Positions 1-10,137 of a DNA stretch of 52,886 nucleotides are shown here, piece by piece. Made by a program: the position numbers and the translations under genes. The notes beneath the pieces were generated by a model. That model was not told the origin of the DNA and searched no databases. It worked only from the letters and a program-made list of their open reading frames with translations. How positions within the stretch are numbered: the stretch's first letter is position 1; each line of letters starts with the position of its first letter. The DNA is taken from positions 7,078 through 59,963 of the forward strand of contig JADGJT010000116.1 of NCBI GenBank assembly GCA_027604005.1, given 5' to 3'. This DNA is from Dinochytrium kinnereticum. Taxonomy: Eukaryota > Chytridiomycota > Chytridiomycetes > Chytridiales > Chytridiaceae.

Positions 1-37
1 AACCCCCACCAAAGCAACCAAGTCAGCCACCTCAACA

Positions 38-3014
38 ATGCCCTTCTCCACGGCCCTCTACAACCACTCGGTCAGCACAACGGCCGCCGACGTTCTCGGC
101 AACGCACGAGAGTTCATCAAGAGTGAGTGCCAAACCAACACAAAAAAGTGGTTGACAAGTCCAAATTCTTCATAGACAAGCTCTACTTCACGTCCTTGTC
201 GCAGACCCCTCATCAGTACCCGAACGTTCACTTTTTCACCATCGATAACTCGCTGGTTTACATCAACTTTTATTCGGATTTTGGGCCGTCGAATTTGGCG
301 CATGTATTGAGGTTTTGCGAGATGATGCAGGAGAAGTTTAAAGTGAGCTGTGGTGTTTTATGGTTCCTTTTCTGTCGGATTTGAAGTCAGGGTTGGGAAG
401 GGGGGAGCTGATCTGTTTGCGTTATGTTTGGGGTATTATTATGTTCAGGGGGGATACTATCGCGATCTGTTGTTTCCTTGTTCTTACAAAACCATATCTC
501 ATAGAACCCACTTCTGGCTGGCAAGAGAATATGTCTCTATTCGTCAATGGACAGCGACAAAAGAGCAAACGCAGCCTTCCTCATCTGCGCCTACATGGTA
601 AACTTCTCTCTCCACACAACCACTTCCCCGAACAAAAAAAACCTAACTCAATCCCCTAGCTCCTCGTTCAAAAGAAAACCCCCGACGAAGCATATCAACC
701 TCTGATCGGAATCTCCCAACCCTTCCTCCCATACCGAGACGCCGGGTACGGAGCCGCGACCTACCACATCACGATCCTAGACTGCCTTAGAGGCATGCAT
801 AAAGCTCTTCAACTCGGCCTCCTGGACGTGGAACCCATCGATCCCGACGAATACGAATTCTACGAACGCGTCGAAAACGGAGACTTCAATTGGATCACCG
901 ACAAATTCATCGCCCTCGCCAGTCCCCGTGATGATCCTCCTGGGTCTCAACCCACGGCGTTTGGTCAATCCATGCATGGTGGAACGGGAGGTGTGAGTCC
1001 GTACGCTTCGGCGATGCAAACGAATCAAGCGGCCAACAGCAGGAAGACGAGCACCGTTTCCACAAGCTTTTCCACGATCCATGGGGTCATGTCTCGAAAT
1101 GCAGTGTCCCCGTCTCCGACGCAGGCGGTTGGAATGAGTGGAGCGTCACCGTCGACACCAATATCGGGACCGTTTATTGTGAATGGGAAGAAGCAGTTTA
1201 ATCCTGCTTATCGGATCGATGATTTAATATGTCATTTGAAGGAGAGGGGGGTGACGACGATCGTGAGGTTGAATAACAAGATATATGATAGGAAAAAGTT
1301 TGTGGATGCTGGGATTGAGCATGTAGAATTGTACTTTCCCGATGGGAGTACTCCACCTGATGGGATTTTAAAGAGGTTTTTGGAGTTGTGTGAGACAAGG
1401 CCTGGTATGAACCTTTTCTTTTCTTTCATTGAAGAATTCTGAACAACTATCACTTTATAGGTGTTATTGCCGTGCACTGCAAGGCCGGTCTCGGAAGAAC
1501 AGGAACCCTCATTGGAGCCTACCTCATGAAGCACTACAAGTTCACCGCCGCCGAGGTCATTGGTCTCCTCAGAGTCCTCCGTCCCGGCAGCGTCGTCGGT
1601 CCACAACAAAATTACTTGCAAAGGTAACCATCTCAATTCTTTCCCAAAACCACAAATGTCCCTCCCTAACCCAAAACGTCACCAGCATGCAATCGAAGCT
1701 CTGGAAAATGCAACCGCTTGCCAAGCTCCCTCAAGCCATCTCCATGCTCAAGTCCCCAACCTTCCCCGTGTCTCGTCGTTTCCCTGTAACAGAAGTCCAC
1801 GACATCTACGCGACAACGCCATCATCATCCAGTATCCCTAAATCATCTGTGAGCCGGTCAGCAACTCCAGCCCCGCGATCAGGCCCAGTCTCCAGATCGC
1901 AAACCCCCAACACAACCATCAACACCAAACCCCGCACCCAATCCTCTGCTGACCAACTGGATCATGATTATGAGATGGTTGCTAATGACCAGCAAGGGTA
2001 TTACGATGACGTGATGGCGGATAGAAGTTTGGAGAATTTGGCGATTGAAACGAGGGGCAGGGGGGGTATGCATGAGACCGATTATGGTCCAAGGCCTGTT
2101 ACTTCTTCTGGAGCCTCGAATTACACAGGGGGTTACTACCAAAGTCTTTTGGATAGCGGAAGAATGGATGCGGCTTACGATCCCATGGATTACGAGGCGT
2201 CCGGAAAACTCGTTGATGGCGATTTACCCGCTCAACCAAGAAAACACGCATCCCCAACCTCAGCGTCCCCAACAAGCCCTACGCAAACCTCAAGCAGCGC
2301 GCAGATTAGAAGGGATCTGCTGAGTTCCGCCATGAACAGCATGTCGCAGAGTCAGAGAAATCAAAAGGTGATTTCGACTTCTGGCTCTGCTTGGATATAG
2401 AATGGGCAGGAGAGCTTACCTTTTTTTTTCTCTCTACTTCATATCTTATTCAGGTGCAGCAGCCTGATTCGTGGAAACAGCGACCAGCAAGCGCCGCACC
2501 TTCCTCTTCAGTTCAGGGATCTCAACGTCCCGCCTCTGCGTCGTACTTTACAGCCTCCGTCCCCCCAACCCAATCTCCAGCAACCAACCCTCAAACCGGG
2601 GTTTCGCAAACACGGTACCAGCTGAGGTCATCTGGAATGCCCGCCAACAACGGGTTAATCTCAACCACAGGTGCGTGGATCCTCCATATTCCGTGCTTTC
2701 TCCTTCCTTTTTTTTTGCTTCAGGAAACAAGACCACTTGCTGATTTGGGATGTTACTTTTTCTTCTTTTCTTTCTTGTTGGTTGGTTCAGGCCGGAACAT
2801 GGACTTCTCCGCATCAAATGCTGAGCGATCTAGGATTGGAGGATACACTTCTTCTGTTACGTCTTCGACGGATCTTAGTGGGTTTGTTTTGACTGGGACT
2901 GGGAAGCCCATGACTCCTGCTACTGGGGTGGCGGATCCGTTTTTCGGTCAAGGTCTTACTACCAAGCGGTTGAACCGGGATTCCGGGATCGGAAATAATG
3001 GAACTAGGAGATAG
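38..3014 (+). CDS. CDC14: CDC14-type dual-specificity protein phosphatase
   Basis: Eight exons fit in phase: 38-122, 176-342, 505-597, 660-1404, 1461-1623, 1686-2367, 2454-2670 and 2791-3014, giving about 791 residues. The N-terminal part has the CDC14 core pattern ([36 protein letters not shown]). The catalytic P-loop [10 protein letters not shown] lies near residues 369-378, followed by the [14 protein letters not shown] segment typical of the family. CDC14 removes phosphate from CDK sites at mitotic exit and in cytokinesis. A Ser/Thr/Pro-rich insertion of roughly 85 residues (about 205-290) pushes the catalytic Cys later than in animal homologues. The C-terminal tail of about 350 residues is low-complexity and probably regulatory. 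The ATG at 38 is the first visible; since the window begins just upstream, an earlier start is possible. Intron 343-504 is longer than the others. The family call is secure. Confidence 0.93.
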
Positions 3015-3286
3015 AATTTATCGGAGCGTTTTTTTTGGGGAAAGCCTTTGAGATCTTTAACATCTATGAAGCCATGGTGTTTTGTTTATTTTAGGAGGCT
3101 GATTTATACGTATCTTCCTGATCAATCATTCTTTTTTTTCTTCCTTTGATGCTCGATTCTAGATTTTGGCCTCACATTTTTTATTTTAAGACCAAAGTTA
3201 CTGTTATTTTTCCACGTCTTCTCTTTTTCCCGATAATTTATGGTGCCTTTCCCTAGTGTCTACAGCTTTCCCTAATTGGATTTCCA

Positions 3287-3330
<44 letters not shown>

Positions 3331-3527
3331 CCCCCCCCCCTTTCCCACACAGTCATATCACCCCAGAACCATCTTCAATATTCGTTAGCACCGTTTTTTC
3401 AGAATCCACAGTGACGATCACAATACTTGCAGAAATAATAGAGATTAGAAAGAAAAATAGTCCGCACAGAATCACTCTTTTTATCGTGTGCGACATTTTG
3501 TCCTGACAAGTCAACCCCGAGAAAGCA
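3015..3527. repeat. Intergenic spacer with (CT)n-C(n) microsatellite
   Basis: This spacer holds no gene that I can support. A CT dinucleotide run of about 20 units followed by about 13 C occupies roughly 3289-3341. It reads open in one frame only because of the repeat. The rest is T-rich and probably 3' flank of CDC14 and promoter of the next gene. Confidence 0.8.
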
Positions 3528-4211
3528 ATGGGAGCAAAAGGCTCAAAGCGTTCCCGACCCTCAAGCCCCACCAAAAAGAACAACGAACCCACCAACACCG
3601 TCCCGATATCGGAAGCATGGAAAGACTCGGAATTCTCTAAACCTGCTTGGACACCACCATCAAAGCTCCTTGCTTTGGACGCCGAGAACGAGGTCAAGAA
3701 GAGGCTGAAGGTAACGAAATCGGTTGTGTCGCGGGTGGATGGAGAAGGGTTTATTGATCATCTGTGTTTTTGTAGACTTGGTGTGGACAGAATAAGGGAG
3801 CGATCAAGCAGAGGTTAGGGGATGTTGTGGAGTTGTATGATGATATCGCTAAACGGAGGGCTGTTTTTCAGAGTGGACAGAGGTTGATTCTCTTTCATTT
3901 TTCTTTATTTGGGTCTTTCTTGTTTGCTGTTGTTTGATTTTCTGTTTGATCTTTTATGTTTTTTTAAGCCATCTGCTTGATTCAGGTGCGGTGATTCCAA
4001 GGAGAGAGGCGAAGAAGTTCTTGAAGCCAGCGCACGCAAACTGATTGAAAAGTTCTTAACTGAGGGGGGTGCAAAAGACATGACCTCCCTGGTTGGAGAA
4101 GAATGGAAAGGCGATAAACTCAAAGACCTCGTGTTAACCGACGCGTCCTGCTTTGAAAGTCTTCAAGCGTTTCTCTCAACCAAGTTTGAGGAGAGCGTGT
4201 CAAGCTTGTAA
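3528..4211 (+). CDS. Hypothetical 171-residue protein, function unknown
   Basis: Three exons join in phase: 3528-3710, 3776-3882 and 3986-4211, with GT-AG introns of 65 and 103 bases. The product begins MGAKGSKRSRPSSP, a basic Ser/Pro-rich tail, followed by a mostly helical, charged domain (EVKKRLK, RLGDVVELYDDIAKRR, ARKLIEKFLTEGG, ESLQAFLSTKFEESV). There is no signal peptide and no membrane segment. I do not recognise the family. Its stop codon lies only 40 bases before the start of the peptidyl-tRNA hydrolase gene on the same strand, so the two may share regulatory sequence or occasionally a transcript. That the gene is real is supported by two introns that both keep phase. Confidence 0.7.
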
Positions 4212-4251
4212 ATGATTTATCATTGAAAAAAAATTCATACCCTATCGTTGC

Positions 4252-5120
4252 ATGGGTCTCACCACCACCTACTCTGGCTCCCACCTTGTTGGAGGCATCT
4301 GCCTCGGCCTTTTGTTGGGGACGTGCACGTCGTTATGGCTGGAGCATCGAAAATCTAAGCTCTCAGTGAGGGCTTTATCGGCTTCAGCAAAGGCAAAACA
4401 GGTGGAAAAGGAGACGGCGAAGGAGGAGGAGACACCTCCTCCTGCTGCGAAGACGGATCCAGAGATTGAGGGCGAGGAGCATAATGATGATAAAGAAACG
4501 AACTACAAGGTCGTCTGCGCCATCAGGTAAGTTTGTTTTGGGAGGAAAGTGTCAGAATGGGTCTGACCAGATGAAGACAGGATCTTGGGATGACGAAAGG
4601 GAAGCAGGCGGCCCAGGCGTCCCATGGAGTATTGTGTGTTAGCATGCTTTCGTTAGAGGAGGATCCAGAGGTGCAGTTTCAACCACATTTTCATAAATAA
4701 CTGAACGACCATTCAGGCATTGGCTTTTTGGCAATCTGAAGGTACTCTCCCAAACTGGTTGACAGTGTTCCTCCTCAAAATGGATACAATACTGACAGGC
4801 TCATCATCATCTTTAAAAAGGTTCAAGAATTCAAATGAAGAAGTGCTTCAGTCAGCAAGAACTGCTGGACCTTTACCAGAAGGCCATTGACGCGGGTATA
4901 CTGTCGGAATACATCGAGGATCAAGGAAGAACACAGATCGAGCCGGGAAGTTTGACCGTCGTCGCTGTTGGGCCAGGTTTGAAATTGATAATAAGAGATG
5001 CTTTGAGGCTTTGGGGCTTACTTCTCCCCCCTCCCCCCCCCTTTTTTTTTTACCCGCTTGCAAACAAAAGCGTTAGCGTCACTCGTAGACACGGTAGCTG
5101 GCAAGCTTAAAAATCTCTGA
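4252..5120 (+). CDS. PTRH2/PTH2: Peptidyl-tRNA hydrolase 2, membrane-anchored
   Basis: Exon 1 (4252-4526) encodes an N-terminal hydrophobic segment (GGICLGLLLGTCTSLWL), an acidic linker and the start of the catalytic domain (YKVVCAIR). With exon 2 from 4577 this reads RQDLGMTKGKQAAQASHG, the hallmark of Pth2 enzymes. Later pieces give ALAFWQSEG, LLDLYQKAIDAGI, then DQGRTQIEPGS and, after an intron 4977-5070, the terminal ALASLVDTVAGKLKNL ending at 5120. The enzyme cleaves peptidyl-tRNA released from stalled ribosomes. The N-terminal anchor matches the mitochondrial outer-membrane form (human PTRH2/Bit1). The middle, about 4741-4845, does not splice into one clean frame with standard introns. 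I see the conserved blocks on both sides but cannot join them, so either a very short intron or a small sequence error lies there. Confidence 0.88.
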
Positions 5121-5802
5121 ATCCTGCATTCACACACCACAACAATTATATGTTGAGACAACCGTCATCAGGAACCGCCAGCATGGTCAAGCTTGATTGC
5201 GAAAAAAAAAACAACAGACATGCAAGCGCAGGCATAGTTTATGCAACCGACAGCTTTCTGCAGTCGAAGTTGGCCCGGAACCAATCACTTCCAAATAACC
5301 TTGGAACTACTCGCTCAGACAAATCCAAAGAGACCCATATGCTGTGCTCGGTGTTTGATATTGAGCGCGTGTCATCCTGTGTATATGTTGGAGGGTAGCG
5401 CGCTGCTTTTGGTAGCAGGCCGGAGCCGTAATAACCAAATAGGATGACCAAATGGTATTCTGAATAAGACCGCCAGTATTCCCTATTGAAGTTTATATCT
5501 AATTTGAGACATAAATTAATGAATGGTAAAGCAACCAAAAAAACAATGGACCAAGTCGAACCACACAAGATATGTTATTACTTGACAGATATGTCCTCCT
5601 TTTCCACAAGCATAAAGCACTCTCGCTTTTCATCAACAAAGTACCAAAAAATGACAAGAAGGCCCAGATTCCAAAGTGGAACGGGCTAGACAACGACAAA
5701 AAGAGCAGGAGGTCAACCAGAGAATCAAAAGCTCTCAAAAAAGTAAGAAGGAGATGGGGAAGGCAATTAAGAGATTTTGTAATCTAACGAATTTGATCTC
5801 CT
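5121..5802. other. Spacer between convergent genes
   Basis: The stretch lies between the 3' ends of the peptidyl-tRNA hydrolase gene (+) and OLA1 (-). Short open frames on both strands have no recognisable motifs and overlap each other. I see only A-rich, probably untranslated sequence. Confidence 0.6.
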
Positions 5803-7854
5803 TTACTTCTTCTTAGGGGCTGTAATTTGACCCGACTTGAAGTGGATGATGTCACCGTCCTGGATAATAGTCTCACGTCTATGTAAGAGTAAAGGAAGGT
5901 ATTGTATGTTAGCGTAGGTGATGAAAATAATGCATTATTGAAGCCAAGAAGTAAAGTGTGTCAGTACTGTCAGACTTTTATGTTGAAGCACCACAGAGAG
6001 CAAATCCAAATCCAAAACCAGAAATATAGAAAACATTCGTACCCTTTTTGCATGTACTTCCCCGCAGCCTTGACAGCGCTTTCACTCCCAAGTTCAATCA
6101 AGTCGTCGTACTTCATGATTTCAGCCATAATGAATCCCTACAAAAGATAACAATTTGATTAACACCAAAAAGGGAGGGGGACCCAAATGGAGAAGGAGCG
6201 AAACCCGAAGACAATCCCTCACCTTTTCGAAATCAGTGTGGATAACACCAGCCGCCTGGGGAGCCTTCGTACCCTGACGAATGGTCCAGCACCGCACCTC
6301 CATCGGGCCGCAAGTGAAGACTGCAAAATTTTAAGACGTTTTAGATATGTTACAAGAATAAGGAGTGAAACTCTGAGGCTTGAAATGGATACGTACAGTA
6401 GCAAAGCTTGAGGGCCGCGTAACCAGTGAGAATAATCTTCGAAAGGGCCGACTGGACAGGAGCTGGGGTCTCGTACTTCGCGGAAAGCGCCTTCAGATGT
6501 TCATTCTTCTCCTCCTGGGTTTCGAGCGCAGCAAGGGTTTGCTCAACGGTGCCAGAGTAGGGGATGAGAATGTCACCTGCGAAACAGAAAAACGAGTAGT
6601 ACTTAGCTAAATTTAAAAAATTCTATTGGAAGGAAGAAGATGTTCGCCTATATAGCTTACCAGGGTGGTTCTCATCGATCCAGGCCTTGATTTTAGGAAG
6701 CCACTTGTTCTTCTTACGGCAGTAATCCTTCTCGCTCAAGTTGCAAAGGTAGACAACGGGCTTAGCCGTCAAAAGCTGAAGGCTGTTGATGATCTCGATA
6801 TCCTTTCCGGTCCAGTCTCCCTCACGAGCGTCCTTCTTCTTCTCAACAACCCAGCTGTAGATCCTCTTGAGAGACTCAAACTCCTCCTACAAGCAGAAAG
6901 ACACCACCACAAGAGAGTGTAAGAATAACCCCACTTTTTTTGAGGTATAAATCAACCCTACCTTCTTTTGCTTATCACCGTTGGCTCCCAACCGTGAAAC
7001 TTCAGTTTTCTTAGAGTTGTGCTGCTTCACAATCACCTCCTCGTCCTTAAGACGAAGCTCCTCGTGAATGATCTCAAGATCCCTAACAGGGTCGATGGTG
7101 TTCTCAACGTGAATGACATCCGCGTCATCGAAAGCACGGCAAAGGTGGAAAATACCTTCATCCCAAAATAATAGGTGGAAAAGAAAGGAAACAATGAGAA
7201 TCCCGCCTATAAGTCAGGGGCGAAACGAACCATCAACAGCACGGATATGAGAAAGGAAAGCGTTTCCAAGGCCTTGGCCTTCAGCGGCACCCTTCACCAA
7301 ACCAGCAATGTCGAAGACGGAAAGGTAGGCAGGTATTTTGGTGGAAGACTTGTACATGTTGTAGAGGACATCAATACGGGGGTCCGGAACGGCGACTGAT
7401 TGGAGGTTGCAAATGATACTGTGGTGAGTCTTTTCTTCTGAGGTCATAGAGACGATGCATTCTCTTACCTCGAGCCTCAGAAGGGTCAATGGTACAGAAA
7501 GGGAAGTTCTCGGAGGGTACGGCGGAGTTGGTCAAGGCGTTGAAGAAAGAAGACTGGAATTTGGAATCATGCAAGCATTAAATAAGATCAGAACGTCTAG
7601 ATCCTATTTGGTCCCAAAGCAGAAAGGATTTACCTTTCCAACGTTCGGCAAACCCACGATACCCTAAGAGCGCAGCAATAATGTTTCAGTGAAGATAAAG
7701 AGGCCACGATCATCGCAGATATAAAAAGGAAGACCGAATCCTTGAGGTTTCTTTTAAACCCGTAGATACCCGTACAGAAACTGACCATCTTCAAGTTGTT
7801 TCCGGGACGGCCCAGAGGGGGCTTCTCAGCGACGACGGCCTTCTTGGGGGGCAT
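5803..7854 (-). CDS. OLA1: Obg-like ATPase OLA1 (YchF family)
   Basis: The reverse strand starts [18 protein letters not shown] at 7854 and runs through about nine short exons to the stop at 5803-5805. The P-loop is GLPNVGKS, split by an intron near 7632. It is followed by TIDPSEAR, the switch II/G3 segment [19 protein letters not shown], and a G4-like motif NLSEKD in place of NKxD. That substitution is the known reason that YchF/OLA1 proteins prefer ATP to GTP. The C-terminal TGS-like part shows FFTCGP..VRCWTIR, then [15 protein letters not shown] and [13 protein letters not shown]1 binds ribosomes and affects translation and stress responses. Length and domain order look complete. Exon joins checked: 5803-5878, 6043-6137, an exon ending near 6321, and one beginning near 6659. 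Confidence 0.95.
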
Positions 7855-8145
7855 GGCGGTTCAAGGATAGGGATTTGTTGGAAAAAAAAAAAAAGAAAAG
7901 GGTGGAAATTTTGAATGTGGATGGACAGATGTTGAGGTGGGCCTGGACATGCTGGCTGGGTCCTTCAGAGCGTGAAGGCAATCATGCCAGCAGTGGGAAT
8001 GCACATCATATACATCCACATGTGCTGGGGAATATGAGGTTTATTGAATTGAATTACATGTTGTGAAGGCCAAAGGGAGGGACAAAGGGAGGGACGGATG
8101 GTTTGAATGTGATTAGCAAAACTGCGCTGATCTGTCTCCGATATG

Positions 8146-8706
8146 CTATCTGGATTGCAAGACTGCTTGATCATACTTTGGCGGAAGCCCGTCGCCGTTC
8201 CTCAGACCTGATGCTAGCCCGCCTCGCGAATTGATCAAAAAGCCGCTGGTCTCCATGCCCCTTCCGTTGTGACCATCAACAAATGAGGGGGGTGGGGGCT
8301 CATACACGGGTAAGGCCTCCATAGCAATCGCCTCAGGAGCGCATTCGCCTCCTTGTCTTCGTGATTCAGATGGGCTTGGCATGGGTGGAGGCGGTCGCCA
8401 GCGGCGGATGCAGAGAAATCGGCCAAAGCAACCAAGCATGATGAAAACGGGCATGATGCCACTGGTAGTATGGTGATGAGATAATGTTGAGCTTAGGAGA
8501 CATCGAGAATGAAGCAGGATCACCGATGTGCATGCCGTGCCACACATGAGTCGAAGAGGAGGAAGGGGCACTCACAAGACTATAAACAAGAATAGGATGC
8601 GCATTGGGGAGTTGCCGACGTTAGGAAAGGCCGCAGCATCGGGAAACGACGCCGTCGCCGTTGCTGTTGGTGCCGTCGCCAATGCCGTTGACCTCAGTGC
8701 CGACAT
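8146..8706 (-). CDS. Small single-pass membrane protein with PY motifs
   Basis: Two exons, 8576-8706 and 8146-8461, join in phase into 148 residues. The N-terminal about 35 residues are Ala/Thr-rich. One hydrophobic segment (MRILFLFIVFGIMPVFIMLG) follows and ends in the basic patch CIRRWRP, so the C-terminus is probably cytosolic. The tail carries LPVYEPPPPSF and, close to the end, LPPKYDQAV. The PPxY element is the usual docking site for WW domains of Rsp5/Nedd4 ubiquitin ligases. Small fungal membrane proteins of this build often act as ligase adaptors or cargo. I cannot name an orthologue, and the role is inferred from the motif alone. It is divergent from the next gene on the plus strand, with a 776-base shared upstream region. 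Confidence 0.7.
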
Positions 8707-9482
8707 GATTCAATTGCCCCATCCACAAGACTTTTTCCCGACACTTTTTCCGCAAGTTGTATTTTACTGTAAATGATCTTGATCACCATCACGGTACCCA
8801 AAAAACCAAACGCGCCTCTGCGACAACGTGAACAGAGCACGTCTCTTTAACCTTATCATTCTGCGCCTGTTTACTTCATCACACTTCATATAATCATCCT
8901 TTTCGCCATCATTCTAACCATTACTCGGCTCGCTAAACTTGTTCCAGCCTTTACAACACTGCTTGCGATCTTTAGTTTCCTACGAGGAATAGGAGGAAAA
9001 CTTCCGGGGATGGTCCTTTACAAATGCTCCAGGATTCTTAACTGAATGATTGAATGAGATGGATATGGGAGTCAGTGCATCTGATGGGGAATGATTGAGC
9101 AGGGATTCCCGTATACTGAGGAAAGGTTGCAGACAGCCCCCAACAGCTGGAGTGCATTGCGACCACCAGCTGATTGAAGCTCGCTTTCCAAGCATCCATC
9201 AGCTCAAGGTGATGGTTGAAGTACGCTGACAAAACCCTGTGACCGCCTGTTTGAGGAATTTGAGGAAATGAATAATGTCGGCTGACAAACACCAGCTCTC
9301 AAGTCACTCTCAAGTTTCAACAACAAAAGGGCGAGGCAGCAGGCGCCAACCCCATCGGCATGTTCATCAAGCAAGGCCAAAGGGCCATCCGACGTGATTT
9401 CGAACCGTTGAGGTGGAAGAAGAATCAGAACGCCGTCGCATTAAAGCAACTGCATTTCTCAACACATCACTCACCACCAACA
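8707..9482. promoter_or_regulatory. Shared upstream region of two divergent genes
   Basis: No supported gene lies here. The region separates the start codons of the PY-motif membrane protein (-) and the DUF1348 protein (+), so it must contain both promoters. Short open frames at 8980-9292 have no recognisable features. Confidence 0.5.
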
Positions 9483-10016
9483 ATGCCATTCGCCCCTCCA
9501 TTCACATTCGAAAGTGCTACAGCAAAGGTCAAGAAGGCTGAAGATCTCTGGAACTCAATGAATCCTGAGGCTGTAGCATTGGCCTACACCGAAGATACAA
9601 TGTAAGGAAGGAGGCTTGCATTCCCACCGATATTAATCTACCAGCATTCACTTCTGCAAACATATTCTCCACACCCTTACACCAGCTGGCGTAACCGAGA
9701 CGAATTTCTCTCTGGCCGGCCCGCCATCAAGAGCTTCCTTGAGCGGAAGTGGGCAAAAGAAACGAGCTATCGTCTTCGTAAAGAGTTATTCTGTTATCAG
9801 GACAACAAGATTGCCGTCCAGTTTTTCTACGAGCATCAAGATGCCTCTGGACAGTGGTGGCGTGCATATGGATTGGAGGACTGGACTTTTGATGTGAATG
9901 GCCTAATGAAGGAGAGGAGGATGAGCGCGAATGATATTAAGATTCGTGAAGATGAGAGGTGGTTCAAGGATTGTCTCGAGAGGGGTGAGGATCCAGCGAG
10001 GCTTTTGCAGAAGTAA
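9483..10016 (+). CDS. DUF1348 / NTF2-like (SnoaL-fold) protein
   Basis: Two exons, 9483-9601 and 9686-10016, give 149 residues. The sequence carries the conserved pattern of the DUF1348 group of the NTF2-like superfamily: [73 protein letters not shown]. These are small cone-shaped proteins with a hydrophobic pocket; the biochemical role of this subgroup is not established. Length is close to that usual for the family (about 150). The ATG at 9483 gives the expected start ([17 protein letters not shown]); ATGs further upstream would add unrelated sequence. Confidence 0.9.
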
Positions 10017-10137
10017 TAGCTCAGTCAGAGTACATTCTTACAAATAAAAAACCACCAGCTTCCTTCTCTTTTTGGATTGGATTCAATTCATTCTTTTTTC
10101 GTTGTTCGGGGTTTAAAAAAAATCCTTGTCATTTGTT

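Noticed and set aside
3276..3506. Open frame over the CT/C repeat
   Set aside because: It encodes a simple Ser/Leu/Pro run produced by the microsatellite and has no start context or homology features.
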